The notes under the pieces: model-generated
The model's database searches: none
What the model saw: only the letters and a program-made list of their open reading frames with translations
What the model was told of the DNA's origin: nothing
Part shown: piece after piece, positions 1-6,564 of the stretch
Position numbering within the stretch: position 1 is the stretch's first letter
How the letters are laid out: each line of letters starts with the position of its first letter
Program-made: the position numbers and the translations under genes
Origin: an uncultured Candidatus Melainabacteria bacterium
GTDB taxonomy: Bacteria; Cyanobacteriota; Vampirovibrionia; Gastranaerophilales; Gastranaerophilaceae
Assembly: GCA_934675225.1 (NCBI GenBank)
Contig: CAKUQA010000029.1
Coordinates: 1-8,510 of the forward strand
Length of the DNA: 8,510 nt
Direction of reading: 5' to 3'

Positions 1-1
1 A

Positions 2-898
2 CACCCTTGTGTATTAAATCTTTATAGAGCATTAGAAAAAGAAGGATATAAAGTTGATTATATCGGAGTTAACTCAAATGGAGAACTTGATTTAGCTCAA
101 TTAGAAGAAGCTGTTAATGAAGATACTGCTCTTGTATCTGTTATGTACGCAAATAACGAGACCGGTGTAGTTTTCCCAATAAAAAAGATTTCTGAAATTA
201 TTAAATCAAAAAATCCTGAAACAAAGTTTTATGTTGATGCCGTTCAAGTTACAGGGAAATTAGCTATTGATGTTCAAGATCTTGGTGTTGATTTAATGGG
301 TATTTCCGGTCACAAATTTCATGCACCGAAAGGAATTGGCGCATTATACGTTAATTCAAAAACATTGATTACTCCACTAATTATCGGGGGACATCAAGAA
401 CGTGGGAAACGTGCCGGAACAGAAAATGTTCCATATATTGTCGGAATGGCAAAGGCGGCAGAGCTTGCTATGGATAGTTTGAAATATGAAACTACAGAAA
501 TAAAAAGACTTCGTGATAAATTGGAACAAAATATTGTTAAAAACGTATTCAATGCAAGATTGAATGCAGGAATTATCAACAGAGTTCCAAACACTACAAA
601 TATTGGTTTTGAATACATTGAGGGCGAATTAATTCTTCTTCACTTGAGTGATTTAGGTATTTGCGCAAGCTCAGGTAGTGCCTGCACTTCCGGTTCACTG
701 GAACCATCTCACGTTTTGAGAGCGATGAATGTTCCGTTTACCGCAGTTCACGGCAGCATCAGATTTTCTTTAAGCAGATTTACTACAGAAAAAGAAATTG
801 ATTATGTATGCGAAAAAATGCCTGAAATAATCGAAAAATTAGTAAGAATTTCACCATTCCAAGATGAATTAGAAGCTTTGAGAAAATTGAAACAGTAA
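2..898 (+). CDS. nifS: Cysteine desulfurase, NifS type (5'-truncated by window edge)
   Basis: This is a class I (NifS/IscS-like) PLP-dependent cysteine desulfurase, which takes sulfur from L-cysteine, leaving alanine, and passes it as a persulfide for Fe-S cluster assembly or thiolation. The reading frame is open from base 2, so the gene begins outside the window; 298 residues are present, and the family is usually about 390-400, so roughly 100 N-terminal residues are missing. An in-frame ATG at 143 is internal: the codons before it already read as family sequence (HPCVLNLYRALEKEGY). Visible motifs are the YANNETG segment, the PLP-binding lysine in SGHKF (codon 314-316), the RAGTENV segment, and the catalytic cysteine in SSGSACTSGSLEPSH (codon 683-685). 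The SACTSG(S)LEPSH loop fits NifS rather than SufS. No scaffold gene (iscU/nifU) follows; the next gene is 280 bases away and unrelated. I see no strong terminator after the stop. The enzyme class is very likely; choice between nifS and iscS as a symbol is less certain. Confidence 0.95.
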   Translation, partial: HPCVLNLYRALEKEGYKVDYIGVNSNGELDLAQLEEAVNEDTALVSVMYANNETGVVFPIKKISEIIKSKNPETKFYVDAVQVTGKLAIDVQDLGVDLMGISGHKFHAPKGIGALYVNSKTLITPLIIGGHQERGKRAGTENVPYIVGMAKAAELAMDSLKYETTEIKRLRDKLEQNIVKNVFNARLNAGIINRVPNTTNIGFEYIEGELILLHLSDLGICASSGSACTSGSLEPSHVLRAMNVPFTAVHGSIRFSLSRFTTEKEIDYVCEKMPEIIEKLVRISPFQDELEALRKLKQ

Positions 899-935
899 AA
901 GTTAGGCAATAGGGCGTTAAGACGATAAGATTTTA

Positions 936-1014
936 CAGTCATTCTGAACAAAGCGTTTTATCAACCATGTGACATTTCGGCTTCGCTTCAACATGGTACG
1001 ATAGCAGTATGAGC
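936..1014. repeat. GC-richer intergenic patch with inverted repeat, possible dispersed repeat
   Basis: The 280-base gap between the two plus-strand genes is AT-rich except for this patch, which is about 43% G+C by hand count. It contains a 7-bp inverted repeat, ACCATGT at 964-970 and ACATGGT at 991-997, around a 20-base loop. The run TCATTCTGAACAAAGCG resembles the short intergenic repeats with a TCATTCTGA(A/G)C core found in many copies in some bacterial genomes; that resemblance is from memory. Only one copy is in the window, so repetition is not shown. The rest of the gap (899-935 and 1015-1167) holds no ORF or RNA gene I can recognise, and no convincing -35/-10 pair for the downstream gene. 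Confidence 0.3.
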
Positions 1015-1167
1015 AATAACTTGTTAGTGAAATATAAATAATACTTTCTTCTAATAAAAAATAATTCATCATGCCAAAGTCTTACGATTTTTTAACTAAA
1101 TATAAGAGTTTCTAAATTCATTTATAGATGAATAGTTTTTCATATCATTCACACTTATTCTGTCGTT

Positions 1168-1173
1168 AAGGAG
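1168..1173 (+). promoter_or_regulatory. Ribosome binding site that decides the start of the secreted repeat protein
   Basis: AAGGAG lies five bases (TGATT) before the ATG at 1179. An alternative in-frame GTG at 1173 starts on the last base of this Shine-Dalgarno sequence, so it cannot be served by it. This supports 1179 as the true start. Confidence 0.8.
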
Positions 1174-1178
1174 TGATT

Positions 1179-2108
1179 ATGAAAAAATTTATTCTTATTT
1201 TAGGTATATTAATTACTATTTCACCATGTTTTGGCGCAACTCAATATTCTTCAATCTTGGATAATATTGAAAACTCTCTATATGGTTTTACATATACAAC
1301 ATCTGACGACAGTGACAGATTATCCAGAATTGAAGAAAGTGTATACGGACAAAGTAAACCAAACAAACCAATTGCTGATAGAATTAGCAACTTGAAAAAA
1401 GATATGGCTGCGGACTTAATAGGCCATGAAATTACTCCTAAAGAAGATACTTTTATGGAAGAACAAGATTCTTATAAAGAAGAAACTCTTGCTCAAGACA
1501 AAAGACCACCGGCAGGAGCAAACGTAGATTATCCATCTATAAATGAACTTGAAAAACAAATTTTTAATCAAGAATTTAAAAACAAAGACTTAAACTCAAG
1601 ACTAGCATCTCTTGAGCAAAAATCGTTAGGTAAAACTTATGACAACGAACCTTTTTCTGCCCGTGTAGAAAGATTACAAGCCAAAATTAAACCAAAATCA
1701 TTTATGAATAATAGCTTGGCACAATCTTCAAATAACTATTATAATGAAGAAGCCATACCCCTTGATAAAAACTATTCACTTGATGAATATAAACCTCCAG
1801 AATTTGATTATGATGCATATAATGCTAAAAATTCAAAACCAACTAACTTGGCGAATGTTGAAAAAGCATTGTTTAAACGAACATTTGCTAATGAAAATAT
1901 GGATAACAGGTTATCTCGTCTTGAATCAACAATGTTTGGAACAACTTTTTCTACAGATTCAGACTCTGATAGACTAAGACGTATTTCCAGTGCATATAAA
2001 GCAACAAAAAGCGCAAGCAAATATGATTCCAACAAATTTACACAAAACATGGCAACTGCTATGCAAATAGGCACATTATTATTAATGATTTTGGCATGCG
2101 TGTTGTAA
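1179..2108 (+). CDS. Secreted or surface repeat protein, function unknown
   Basis: I do not recognise a named family. The 309-residue product starts at the ATG served by AAGGAG. Residues 1-19 form a signal peptide (MKK, hydrophobic core, SPCFG then AT); the Cys at 17 follows Pro, so it is a poor lipobox and signal peptidase I cleavage after Gly19 is more likely. The body has three copies of a paired repeat, at about residues 26-75, 121-170 and 224-275. Each pair is two half-units of about 22 residues, with pattern L-x-x-(I/L/V)-E, then x-x-(L/I/V/M)-(F/Y)-G, then (F/Y), ending in R-(L/I/V). Examples are NIENSLYG, RIEESVYG and RLESTMFG, with (S)DSDRL closings. Between the pairs lie acidic, Asn/Pro/Tyr-rich linkers of about 45-55 residues. 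The C-terminus (about 291-309) is hydrophobic and ends LLLMILACVL. I recall similar Leu-Glu/Phe-Gly/Arg-Leu repeats in cyanobacterial and Melainabacterial exported proteins, but this is unchecked. It is flanked by nifS upstream and a convergent gene downstream, so it is probably transcribed alone. A role at the envelope is inference. Confidence 0.85.
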   Translation: MKKFILILGILITISPCFGATQYSSILDNIENSLYGFTYTTSDDSDRLSRIEESVYGQSKPNKPIADRISNLKKDMAADLIGHEITPKEDTFMEEQDSYKEETLAQDKRPPAGANVDYPSINELEKQIFNQEFKNKDLNSRLASLEQKSLGKTYDNEPFSARVERLQAKIKPKSFMNNSLAQSSNNYYNEEAIPLDKNYSLDEYKPPEFDYDAYNAKNSKPTNLANVEKALFKRTFANENMDNRLSRLESTMFGTTFSTDSDSDRLRRISSAYKATKSASKYDSNKFTQNMATAMQIGTLLLMILACVL

Positions 2109-2118
2109 ACAATAAAAC

Positions 2119-2163
2119 AATTACGAGGAAAGAAATAGTTATACATACTCTCTCCTCGTAATT
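2119..2163 (-). terminator. Perfect 11-bp hairpin between convergent genes, probable terminator of the minus-strand block
   Basis: AATTACGAGGA (2119-2129) pairs exactly with TCCTCGTAATT (2153-2163) around a 23-base loop. Read on the minus strand, the stem is followed by GTTTTATTGTTTA, a T-rich tail suited to intrinsic termination, and it lies 46 bases after the stop of the AsmA-like gene. On the plus strand the stem is followed by AAAGATTTC, with no T-run, so it is less likely to end the upstream plus-strand gene. The loop is longer than usual for a terminator. Confidence 0.55.
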
Positions 2164-2173
2164 AAAGATTTCA

Positions 2174-2202
2174 CCCTTTAGACAAGGGAATTTTATATTT
2201 TT
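2174..2202 (+). terminator. Short hairpin with T-rich tail, candidate terminator of the secreted repeat protein
   Basis: CCCTT (2174-2178) and AAGGG (2184-2188) form a 5-bp stem with a 5-base loop, followed by AATTTTATATTTTT. The order of stem then T-rich tract fits a plus-strand intrinsic terminator 65 bases after the stop at 2108. The stem is short, so the call is tentative. Confidence 0.4.
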
Positions 2203-2208
2203 GAAAAA

Positions 2209-5200
2209 CTATTTTAATAAATTTTTCAAATTTTTTATACCTTGAACAGCATCTTTCATTTGTTGATTAGCTTCTTCTGCCTGAGTTTTTTGCTCATCCA
2301 TGTGTTGATTAAAAGCATCTTTTTTCTCTTGAACAGCATCTTTTACAGCTTGTTTTGTTTCTTTAACCTGTTCTTTCATAGTAGTTTTTTGAATTGCGGA
2401 CATATCACAAGAAGAAAGCCATTTGAAAGATTTTACAGAACTTCTGCTTTCAACACCACCATTGAAAACAACTTTGAAATCTTTATAATTTTTATTTCCT
2501 GAAGATAAAGCAGGAAGAGCTGCAATATTTTCGCCTTTTGGATTAGTTGTAAGAGCATTAATTATGTTACCTGTAGCTGCACCAAATTTTGGAATATAAG
2601 ACGTTAATTTAGTAACTGACAAATCCCCTAACGGCCCAAGAACTGATACAACTTCGGCTGAAAGTCTACCCAAAACGACAACATTAGCTGTTGCATTCAA
2701 AAGATTGTAACGACCTTTTATGTAATAAGCCATTGAAGGACCTGACGTTTTAATCGGATTTAATTGCGCCCAACCATTATTAAATGTTAAATTACCTGAT
2801 ATAGATTTAAATTGAGCAGTGTTTTTAATAGCAGGTAATGATTTTACAGAGTTTACAGCTGCTTTAATAATACTATTTTGTTGCAAATTTTGAGCAAATA
2901 AGAAATTTTCAAATCGTCCTATATTTCCAAAATTACCATCAGAAATATCGAAAGAAGCTTTTCCTTTCAAATTTTTCATCATTTCGACATCTGTATTTCC
3001 ATGTAAGTTTACATTTGCATTAAAATTCAATTTTCCGGATAAAGCGTTCTTTAAACCTGCAGCACCTTCTATAGCTTTTTCTGCATCCATGCCGGTTCCT
3101 TTTAAATTAACCCCAATTTGCCCATTTGAAATATTATAAGAAACATTTCCACTAACTTTTCCGGAAAAGGCATCACCGGACATATTTTTCAAATAGAAAA
3201 CATTATTGGTTAAGTTAAAATCAGAAACTAAGTTTTCAGCAATTATTCCTCCTGTTACAAACTTTGTCAAAGTTCCTTTTCCTTTTACAATAGAGCCATT
3301 CAAACTAACCTTCATGCCTGACATTGTAAGAGGAACTTCCGGAATACTTATTGAAGGGATAGTCACATTACCTTTTAAAAGAGGATTTGCAGTATTTCCA
3401 TTCACATCAATATCGCCGGTTGCAACAATTTTAGATTTATTAAATCCAGGAATAACAAATGCTATATTATTTGGAGTTGAAACATTCAAATTAAGTTTTT
3501 GCGATTTGTACAAATCACTTATACCTCCTTTTAAGTAGCAAACACCAACACCATTTGCATAAATACCTGTATCGGCAAACTTCAGATTATCTCCATTTAA
3601 TTTTACACTTCCTTTAATCACACTTGTTTTACCTTTTAGTTGATCAACAGAAAGTACTGAAACATAATTAGACGGATTTGAAGTTAAACTAAATATAACA
3701 TCTTGTTTTTTAGTATCACCCAAGATATCCACAGACAAAGGTAATTTACCTTTTGCTACAACAAAATTCCTAAAATCTGCCGGAATCATAGCTCGCAAAT
3801 CAGAACCTAATAAATTCCCTTTGGCATTAATATTAAATTCTAAATTTTTCGACATATAATCTGTAACTTTACCGGTTATGTCTACTCTGGAATTATTTAA
3901 TAATATATAAGCACTATTTATAACAATATCCTTTTCTCCGAATAGAATTTTCGCAGAAGGTGCAGATATAGTTCCCATCGGATTAATAATTTTAACCCCT
4001 GCTACATTGATAAGTCCATTAGCTTTTTTCCCATCAGTTGTTAAATCAATCTTTGAATTATTAACTTTAACTAATGTTTTAGATGGAATATTTTTCAAAT
4101 TAACATTATCAATACTCAAATTAACCTTCGGAACAATTTTATCTAACTTACCTTTTATAGAAGTATTCATAGATAATGTTCCACTATAAATTTGATTTTC
4201 TTTCAACAAAGCCATTTGTCCAGCTGCCAAAAGCAAACCTTTTAACTGTAATTTATCAGCTGTAACCAATAAATCAGCTGTTGCATCTTGAGTAATAGAA
4301 CCGTTTATTTTTAATGGCTGTCCTAAAACAGATAAGCCTGCTTTTCGAATATTTACCATATTATTTGCGAAATCAATATCTGCATTAATATTATTTATTG
4401 CAACATTATAAAGTTTATAAGCAATTGAAGCAGAAGGAATTTTTAAATATCCTGATGATTCAATTGTTTTCAAATTAGACTTGATATTAAAATCAGCATC
4501 TATACCTCCGGTTGCAGTCAATGTATCCAAATCATTATAATCAAATGATTGAGCGATACTATCTATCAAATCAAATATACTTTGAAATTTGGCATTGGAT
4601 TTACAATTCAAATCAATCTTAGGATGTTTGCCTGTCTTAATATTTCCGACTAACTCTGTTAGTTCCTTATCAGCTGTATACAATTTAGTATAAATATTTA
4701 TACCGTTACCTTTTAACTTTAAATCAACTGAACTGCTAGGCAACTTTTTACCGTCAACAGCAACTCCCAAATTTGAAACATTAATAAAACCAGACATATC
4801 AATATCGTCTAAAGTGCCGGTTGTTTTAATATCTCCTTTAACATCCGCTGTTAGCTGATTTTTATAAATTGCTTTAAATATATCTATAAAATTTATATTA
4901 AATTCTTGAGCATTATCTTGATTTTCATCATTTGTTGCAAATACCAAATCATTTAAATCAACATTTGGCATAATCTTATTCAACAATTTAAAATCATAAT
5001 TAAATTGCACTCTATCTTGTAGCATGGCTTTACCATCAATAGCTACTTTAATTTTTTTATTCAAGATAAAATCACTTACTGAAATATTATCTCCATATAA
5101 CGAATAAGTCTTATCAGTAGGCATATCTATAAATGAAACATTATAATTATGTATAATCACATTAGGCAAATGATTAGATAACTTTAAACCATAAGGGAGA

Positions 5201-5646
5201 GAAACAACTGTTTGCGAATTTTCTGCATTTTTGTTATCACTTTGTGGAATATAATCTTCTATTAAAAACTTTCCATCTTTTTTTACTTTCAAATTAACAT
5301 TGATATTGTCTGCACCTACCATATCAACTTCAATACGTTTAGCTAAAATTGGAATTAAAGACATTTTCGCTTGCAAATTATCAACAGTTAAAAACTTTTC
5401 ACCGTTAGGTAGTGCAAGTTCTACATGTCCTGCTTTTGCACCTACAGTAAGTTTTGGAGTAGATAAAACTTGCATATTTTCAAGTTTTAATTTAAAGCCA
5501 CAAGATTTTTCAACAATTGATGAAATTTCATCGCTATATGAATTTATTATTCCTGTAAGAAAAAATGGCACAAGTAAAAATATTGCATATAATACTACAA
5601 TAAAAGACACACAACTAATCAATGTATATTTCAAAAATTTATTCAT
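2209..5646 (-). CDS. AsmA/TamB-like membrane-anchored protein with a C-terminal coiled-coil tail
   Basis: This 1145-residue protein resembles the AsmA/YhdP/TamB group, large envelope proteins thought to form beta-rich grooves that carry phospholipids between inner and outer membrane. The start at 5646 has AGAGGG (5655-5660) eight bases upstream; another in-frame ATG at 5652 is only two bases from it. Residues about 7-34 are one N-terminal membrane segment. An AsmA-like N-terminal region follows (about 35-115), with an amphipathic helix, then strands including LPNGEKFLTVDNLQAKMSL. The long middle is alternating polar and hydrophobic strand sequence with Gly/Asn turns and recurring forms such as LxGxxxI and IxVxGxxxxP, for example GDIDVNGN. 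An AsmA C-terminal-like region at about 890-1040 includes KGKASFDISDGNFG and a GRYNLL strand. From about 1082 to the end the protein changes to a Lys/Glu/Gln-rich helical tail, probably coiled coil, not typical of AsmA. It lies 54 bases after miaA, so it may be the last gene of that operon. The family is likely; substrate and partner are unknown. Confidence 0.85.
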   Translation of the reverse strand: MNKFLKYTLISCVSFIVVLYAIFLLVPFFLTGIINSYSDEISSIVEKSCGFKLKLENMQVLSTPKLTVGAKAGHVELALPNGEKFLTVDNLQAKMSLIPILAKRIEVDMVGADNINVNLKVKKDGKFLIEDYIPQSDNKNAENSQTVVSLPYGLKLSNHLPNVIIHNYNVSFIDMPTDKTYSLYGDNISVSDFILNKKIKVAIDGKAMLQDRVQFNYDFKLLNKIMPNVDLNDLVFATNDENQDNAQEFNINFIDIFKAIYKNQLTADVKGDIKTTGTLDDIDMSGFINVSNLGVAVDGKKLPSSSVDLKLKGNGINIYTKLYTADKELTELVGNIKTGKHPKIDLNCKSNAKFQSIFDLIDSIAQSFDYNDLDTLTATGGIDADFNIKSNLKTIESSGYLKIPSASIAYKLYNVAINNINADIDFANNMVNIRKAGLSVLGQPLKINGSITQDATADLLVTADKLQLKGLLLAAGQMALLKENQIYSGTLSMNTSIKGKLDKIVPKVNLSIDNVNLKNIPSKTLVKVNNSKIDLTTDGKKANGLINVAGVKIINPMGTISAPSAKILFGEKDIVINSAYILLNNSRVDITGKVTDYMSKNLEFNINAKGNLLGSDLRAMIPADFRNFVVAKGKLPLSVDILGDTKKQDVIFSLTSNPSNYVSVLSVDQLKGKTSVIKGSVKLNGDNLKFADTGIYANGVGVCYLKGGISDLYKSQKLNLNVSTPNNIAFVIPGFNKSKIVATGDIDVNGNTANPLLKGNVTIPSISIPEVPLTMSGMKVSLNGSIVKGKGTLTKFVTGGIIAENLVSDFNLTNNVFYLKNMSGDAFSGKVSGNVSYNISNGQIGVNLKGTGMDAEKAIEGAAGLKNALSGKLNFNANVNLHGNTDVEMMKNLKGKASFDISDGNFGNIGRFENFLFAQNLQQNSIIKAAVNSVKSLPAIKNTAQFKSISGNLTFNNGWAQLNPIKTSGPSMAYYIKGRYNLLNATANVVVLGRLSAEVVSVLGPLGDLSVTKLTSYIPKFGAATGNIINALTTNPKGENIAALPALSSGNKNYKDFKVVFNGGVESRSSVKSFKWLSSCDMSAIQKTTMKEQVKETKQAVKDAVQEKKDAFNQHMDEQKTQAEEANQQMKDAVQGIKNLKNLLK
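2241..2343 (-). repeat. In-frame 16-bp direct repeat in the coiled-coil tail of the AsmA-like gene
   Basis: CTTGAACAGCATCTTT occurs at 2241-2256 and again at 2328-2343, 87 bases (29 codons) apart. Both copies encode the same residues, KDAVQ, once in AVKDAVQEKK and once in QMKDAVQGIK. A nine-base TGTTGATTA also recurs at 2261-2269 and 2303-2311 (NQQM and NQHM). This suggests the helical tail grew by internal duplication. Confidence 0.6.
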
Positions 5647-5654
5647 AATCATAT

Positions 5655-5660
5655 CCCTCT
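5655..5660 (-). promoter_or_regulatory. Ribosome binding site choosing between two starts of the AsmA-like gene
   Basis: On the minus strand AGAGGG is followed by ATATGATTATG. The first ATG (5652) is two bases away, too close; the second (5646) is eight bases away, a normal spacing. The shorter form starting MNKFLK is therefore preferred, a difference of two residues. Confidence 0.6.
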
Positions 5661-5700
5661 TTGATTAAAATTTTATCACAAGCAATAATTTTATAGAAAC

Positions 5701-6564
5701 TTATTTCTTTTTCCTTTCAGGATAACAATTCCACTTTATTTGCTCATTTTTTCTAAACCAAGTCAACTGACGTTTTGCATAATTTCTGGTATTTTGTTTT
5801 AACTTATCTTTTGCTTCTTCAAGAGTCAATTCTCCATCAAGATAAGATAAAATTTCTCGATAACCGATAGTATCAGTAATGTTTGGAATTCTACCATGTT
5901 TTTTGATAAGTTTTTGAGTTTCCTCAATTAAACCTTGTTCAACCATTATATCAACACGGCGATTAATTCTATCATATAATTCTTCTCTCGGATAATTCAG
6001 ACCAATCCACTCTACTTGATATTCTTTTTCTTTTATTCCTCTAGCCAATTGCAGTGGCTTACCTGTTAATTTTATAATTTCAATATAACGGATTAATTTC
6101 TTTTTATCATTTCTTTCAAGAGATTTGGCCGCAGACTCATCTAAAACACTTAACATATCAAACAAATCATCATAAGAATAATTAGAAAGCTCTTTTCTTA
6201 ATTCATAATCAGGCTTTACATCCGGCAAATCATAATTTTCCAATAAAACACGGTAATATAATCCTGTACCACCAACAACAATAGGAGTTTTATTGCGTTT
6301 TAAAATATTATTTATACATTCTTTTGCTTCTTTAGCATATAAACCTGCCGAATAATTAAATTCAGGCTCAACAATATCAATCATATAATGCGGAATTCCC
6401 TGCATCTCTTTTATAGTAGGTTTAGCAGTTCCGATATCCATCCCCTTATATACCAATCTTGAATCAGCAGAAACAATTTCACCATCAATTTGCTTTGCTA
6501 ATTCTATAGCATAAGCAGATTTTCCGCTAGCTGTCGCTCCTACTATAGCAATTACTTTATTCAT
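5701..6564 (-). CDS. miaA: tRNA dimethylallyltransferase (IPP transferase)
   Basis: MiaA transfers a dimethylallyl group to the N6 of adenosine 37 in tRNAs that read codons beginning with U, making i6A, often the substrate for MiaB. The start at 6564 gives 287 residues, slightly short of the usual 300 or so but with all core parts. Visible motifs are the P-loop GATASGKS (residues 9-16), SADSRLVYKGMDIGTAKP (32-49) with Asp34 matching the E. coli catalytic Asp42, VVGGTGLYYR, NDKKKLIRYIEIIKLTGKP, IGYRE, and the C-terminal TRNYAKRQLTWFRKN. The protein ends in a lysine-rich tail (ERKKK). In-frame ATGs also occur at 6570, 6576 and 6588; 6564 is preferred because it puts the P-loop nine residues in, as is usual, but there is no clear Shine-Dalgarno sequence for any of them. 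The start overlaps the last 8 bases of the upstream membrane gene, suggesting coupled translation. Function is secure; the start is not. Confidence 0.95.
   Translation of the reverse strand: MNKVIAIVGATASGKSAYAIELAKQIDGEIVSADSRLVYKGMDIGTAKPTIKEMQGIPHYMIDIVEPEFNYSAGLYAKEAKECINNILKRNKTPIVVGGTGLYYRVLLENYDLPDVKPDYELRKELSNYSYDDLFDMLSVLDESAAKSLERNDKKKLIRYIEIIKLTGKPLQLARGIKEKEYQVEWIGLNYPREELYDRINRRVDIMVEQGLIEETQKLIKKHGRIPNITDTIGYREILSYLDGELTLEEAKDKLKQNTRNYAKRQLTWFRKNEQIKWNCYPERKKK

Noticed and set aside
394..618. Minus-strand open frame of 74 codons inside nifS
   Set aside because: It lies fully opposite a well-conserved enzyme gene and its product has no recognisable motif; it is a shadow frame.
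1117..1132. TTCAT/ATGAA inverted repeat upstream of the secreted repeat protein as an operator
   Set aside because: A 5-bp AT-rich inverted repeat is expected by chance here, and I could not place a promoter next to it.
1173..1175. GTG as the start codon of the secreted repeat protein
   Set aside because: It overlaps the Shine-Dalgarno AAGGAG; the ATG at 1179 has the correct spacing.
1226..1235. Lipoprotein signal (lipobox) in the secreted repeat protein
   Set aside because: The cysteine is preceded by proline (ISPC), which does not fit the lipobox consensus.
1808..2146. Minus-strand open frame of 112 codons opposite the secreted repeat protein
   Set aside because: It overlaps a gene with a good ribosome binding site, signal peptide and repeats, and crosses the terminator hairpin; no sign of its own coding signal.
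3206..3538. Plus-strand open frame of 110 codons inside the AsmA-like gene
   Set aside because: It is a complement of the strand-rich coding sequence, as are the ones at 2242-2502, 4007-4189 and 5300-5668; none has a convincing start signal or motif.
5653..5700. Promoter-like TATAAA and GATAAAAT between miaA and the AsmA-like gene
   Set aside because: The stretch is AT-rich and no matching -35 box lies at a suitable distance; co-transcription with miaA is as likely.
6447..6469. SADSRLVYKG instead of SADSMQVYRG or SADSRQVYR in MiaA
   Set aside because: The E. coli enzyme has a hydrophobic residue at the same place (SVDSALIYKG), so this is normal family variation and not a lost catalytic residue.
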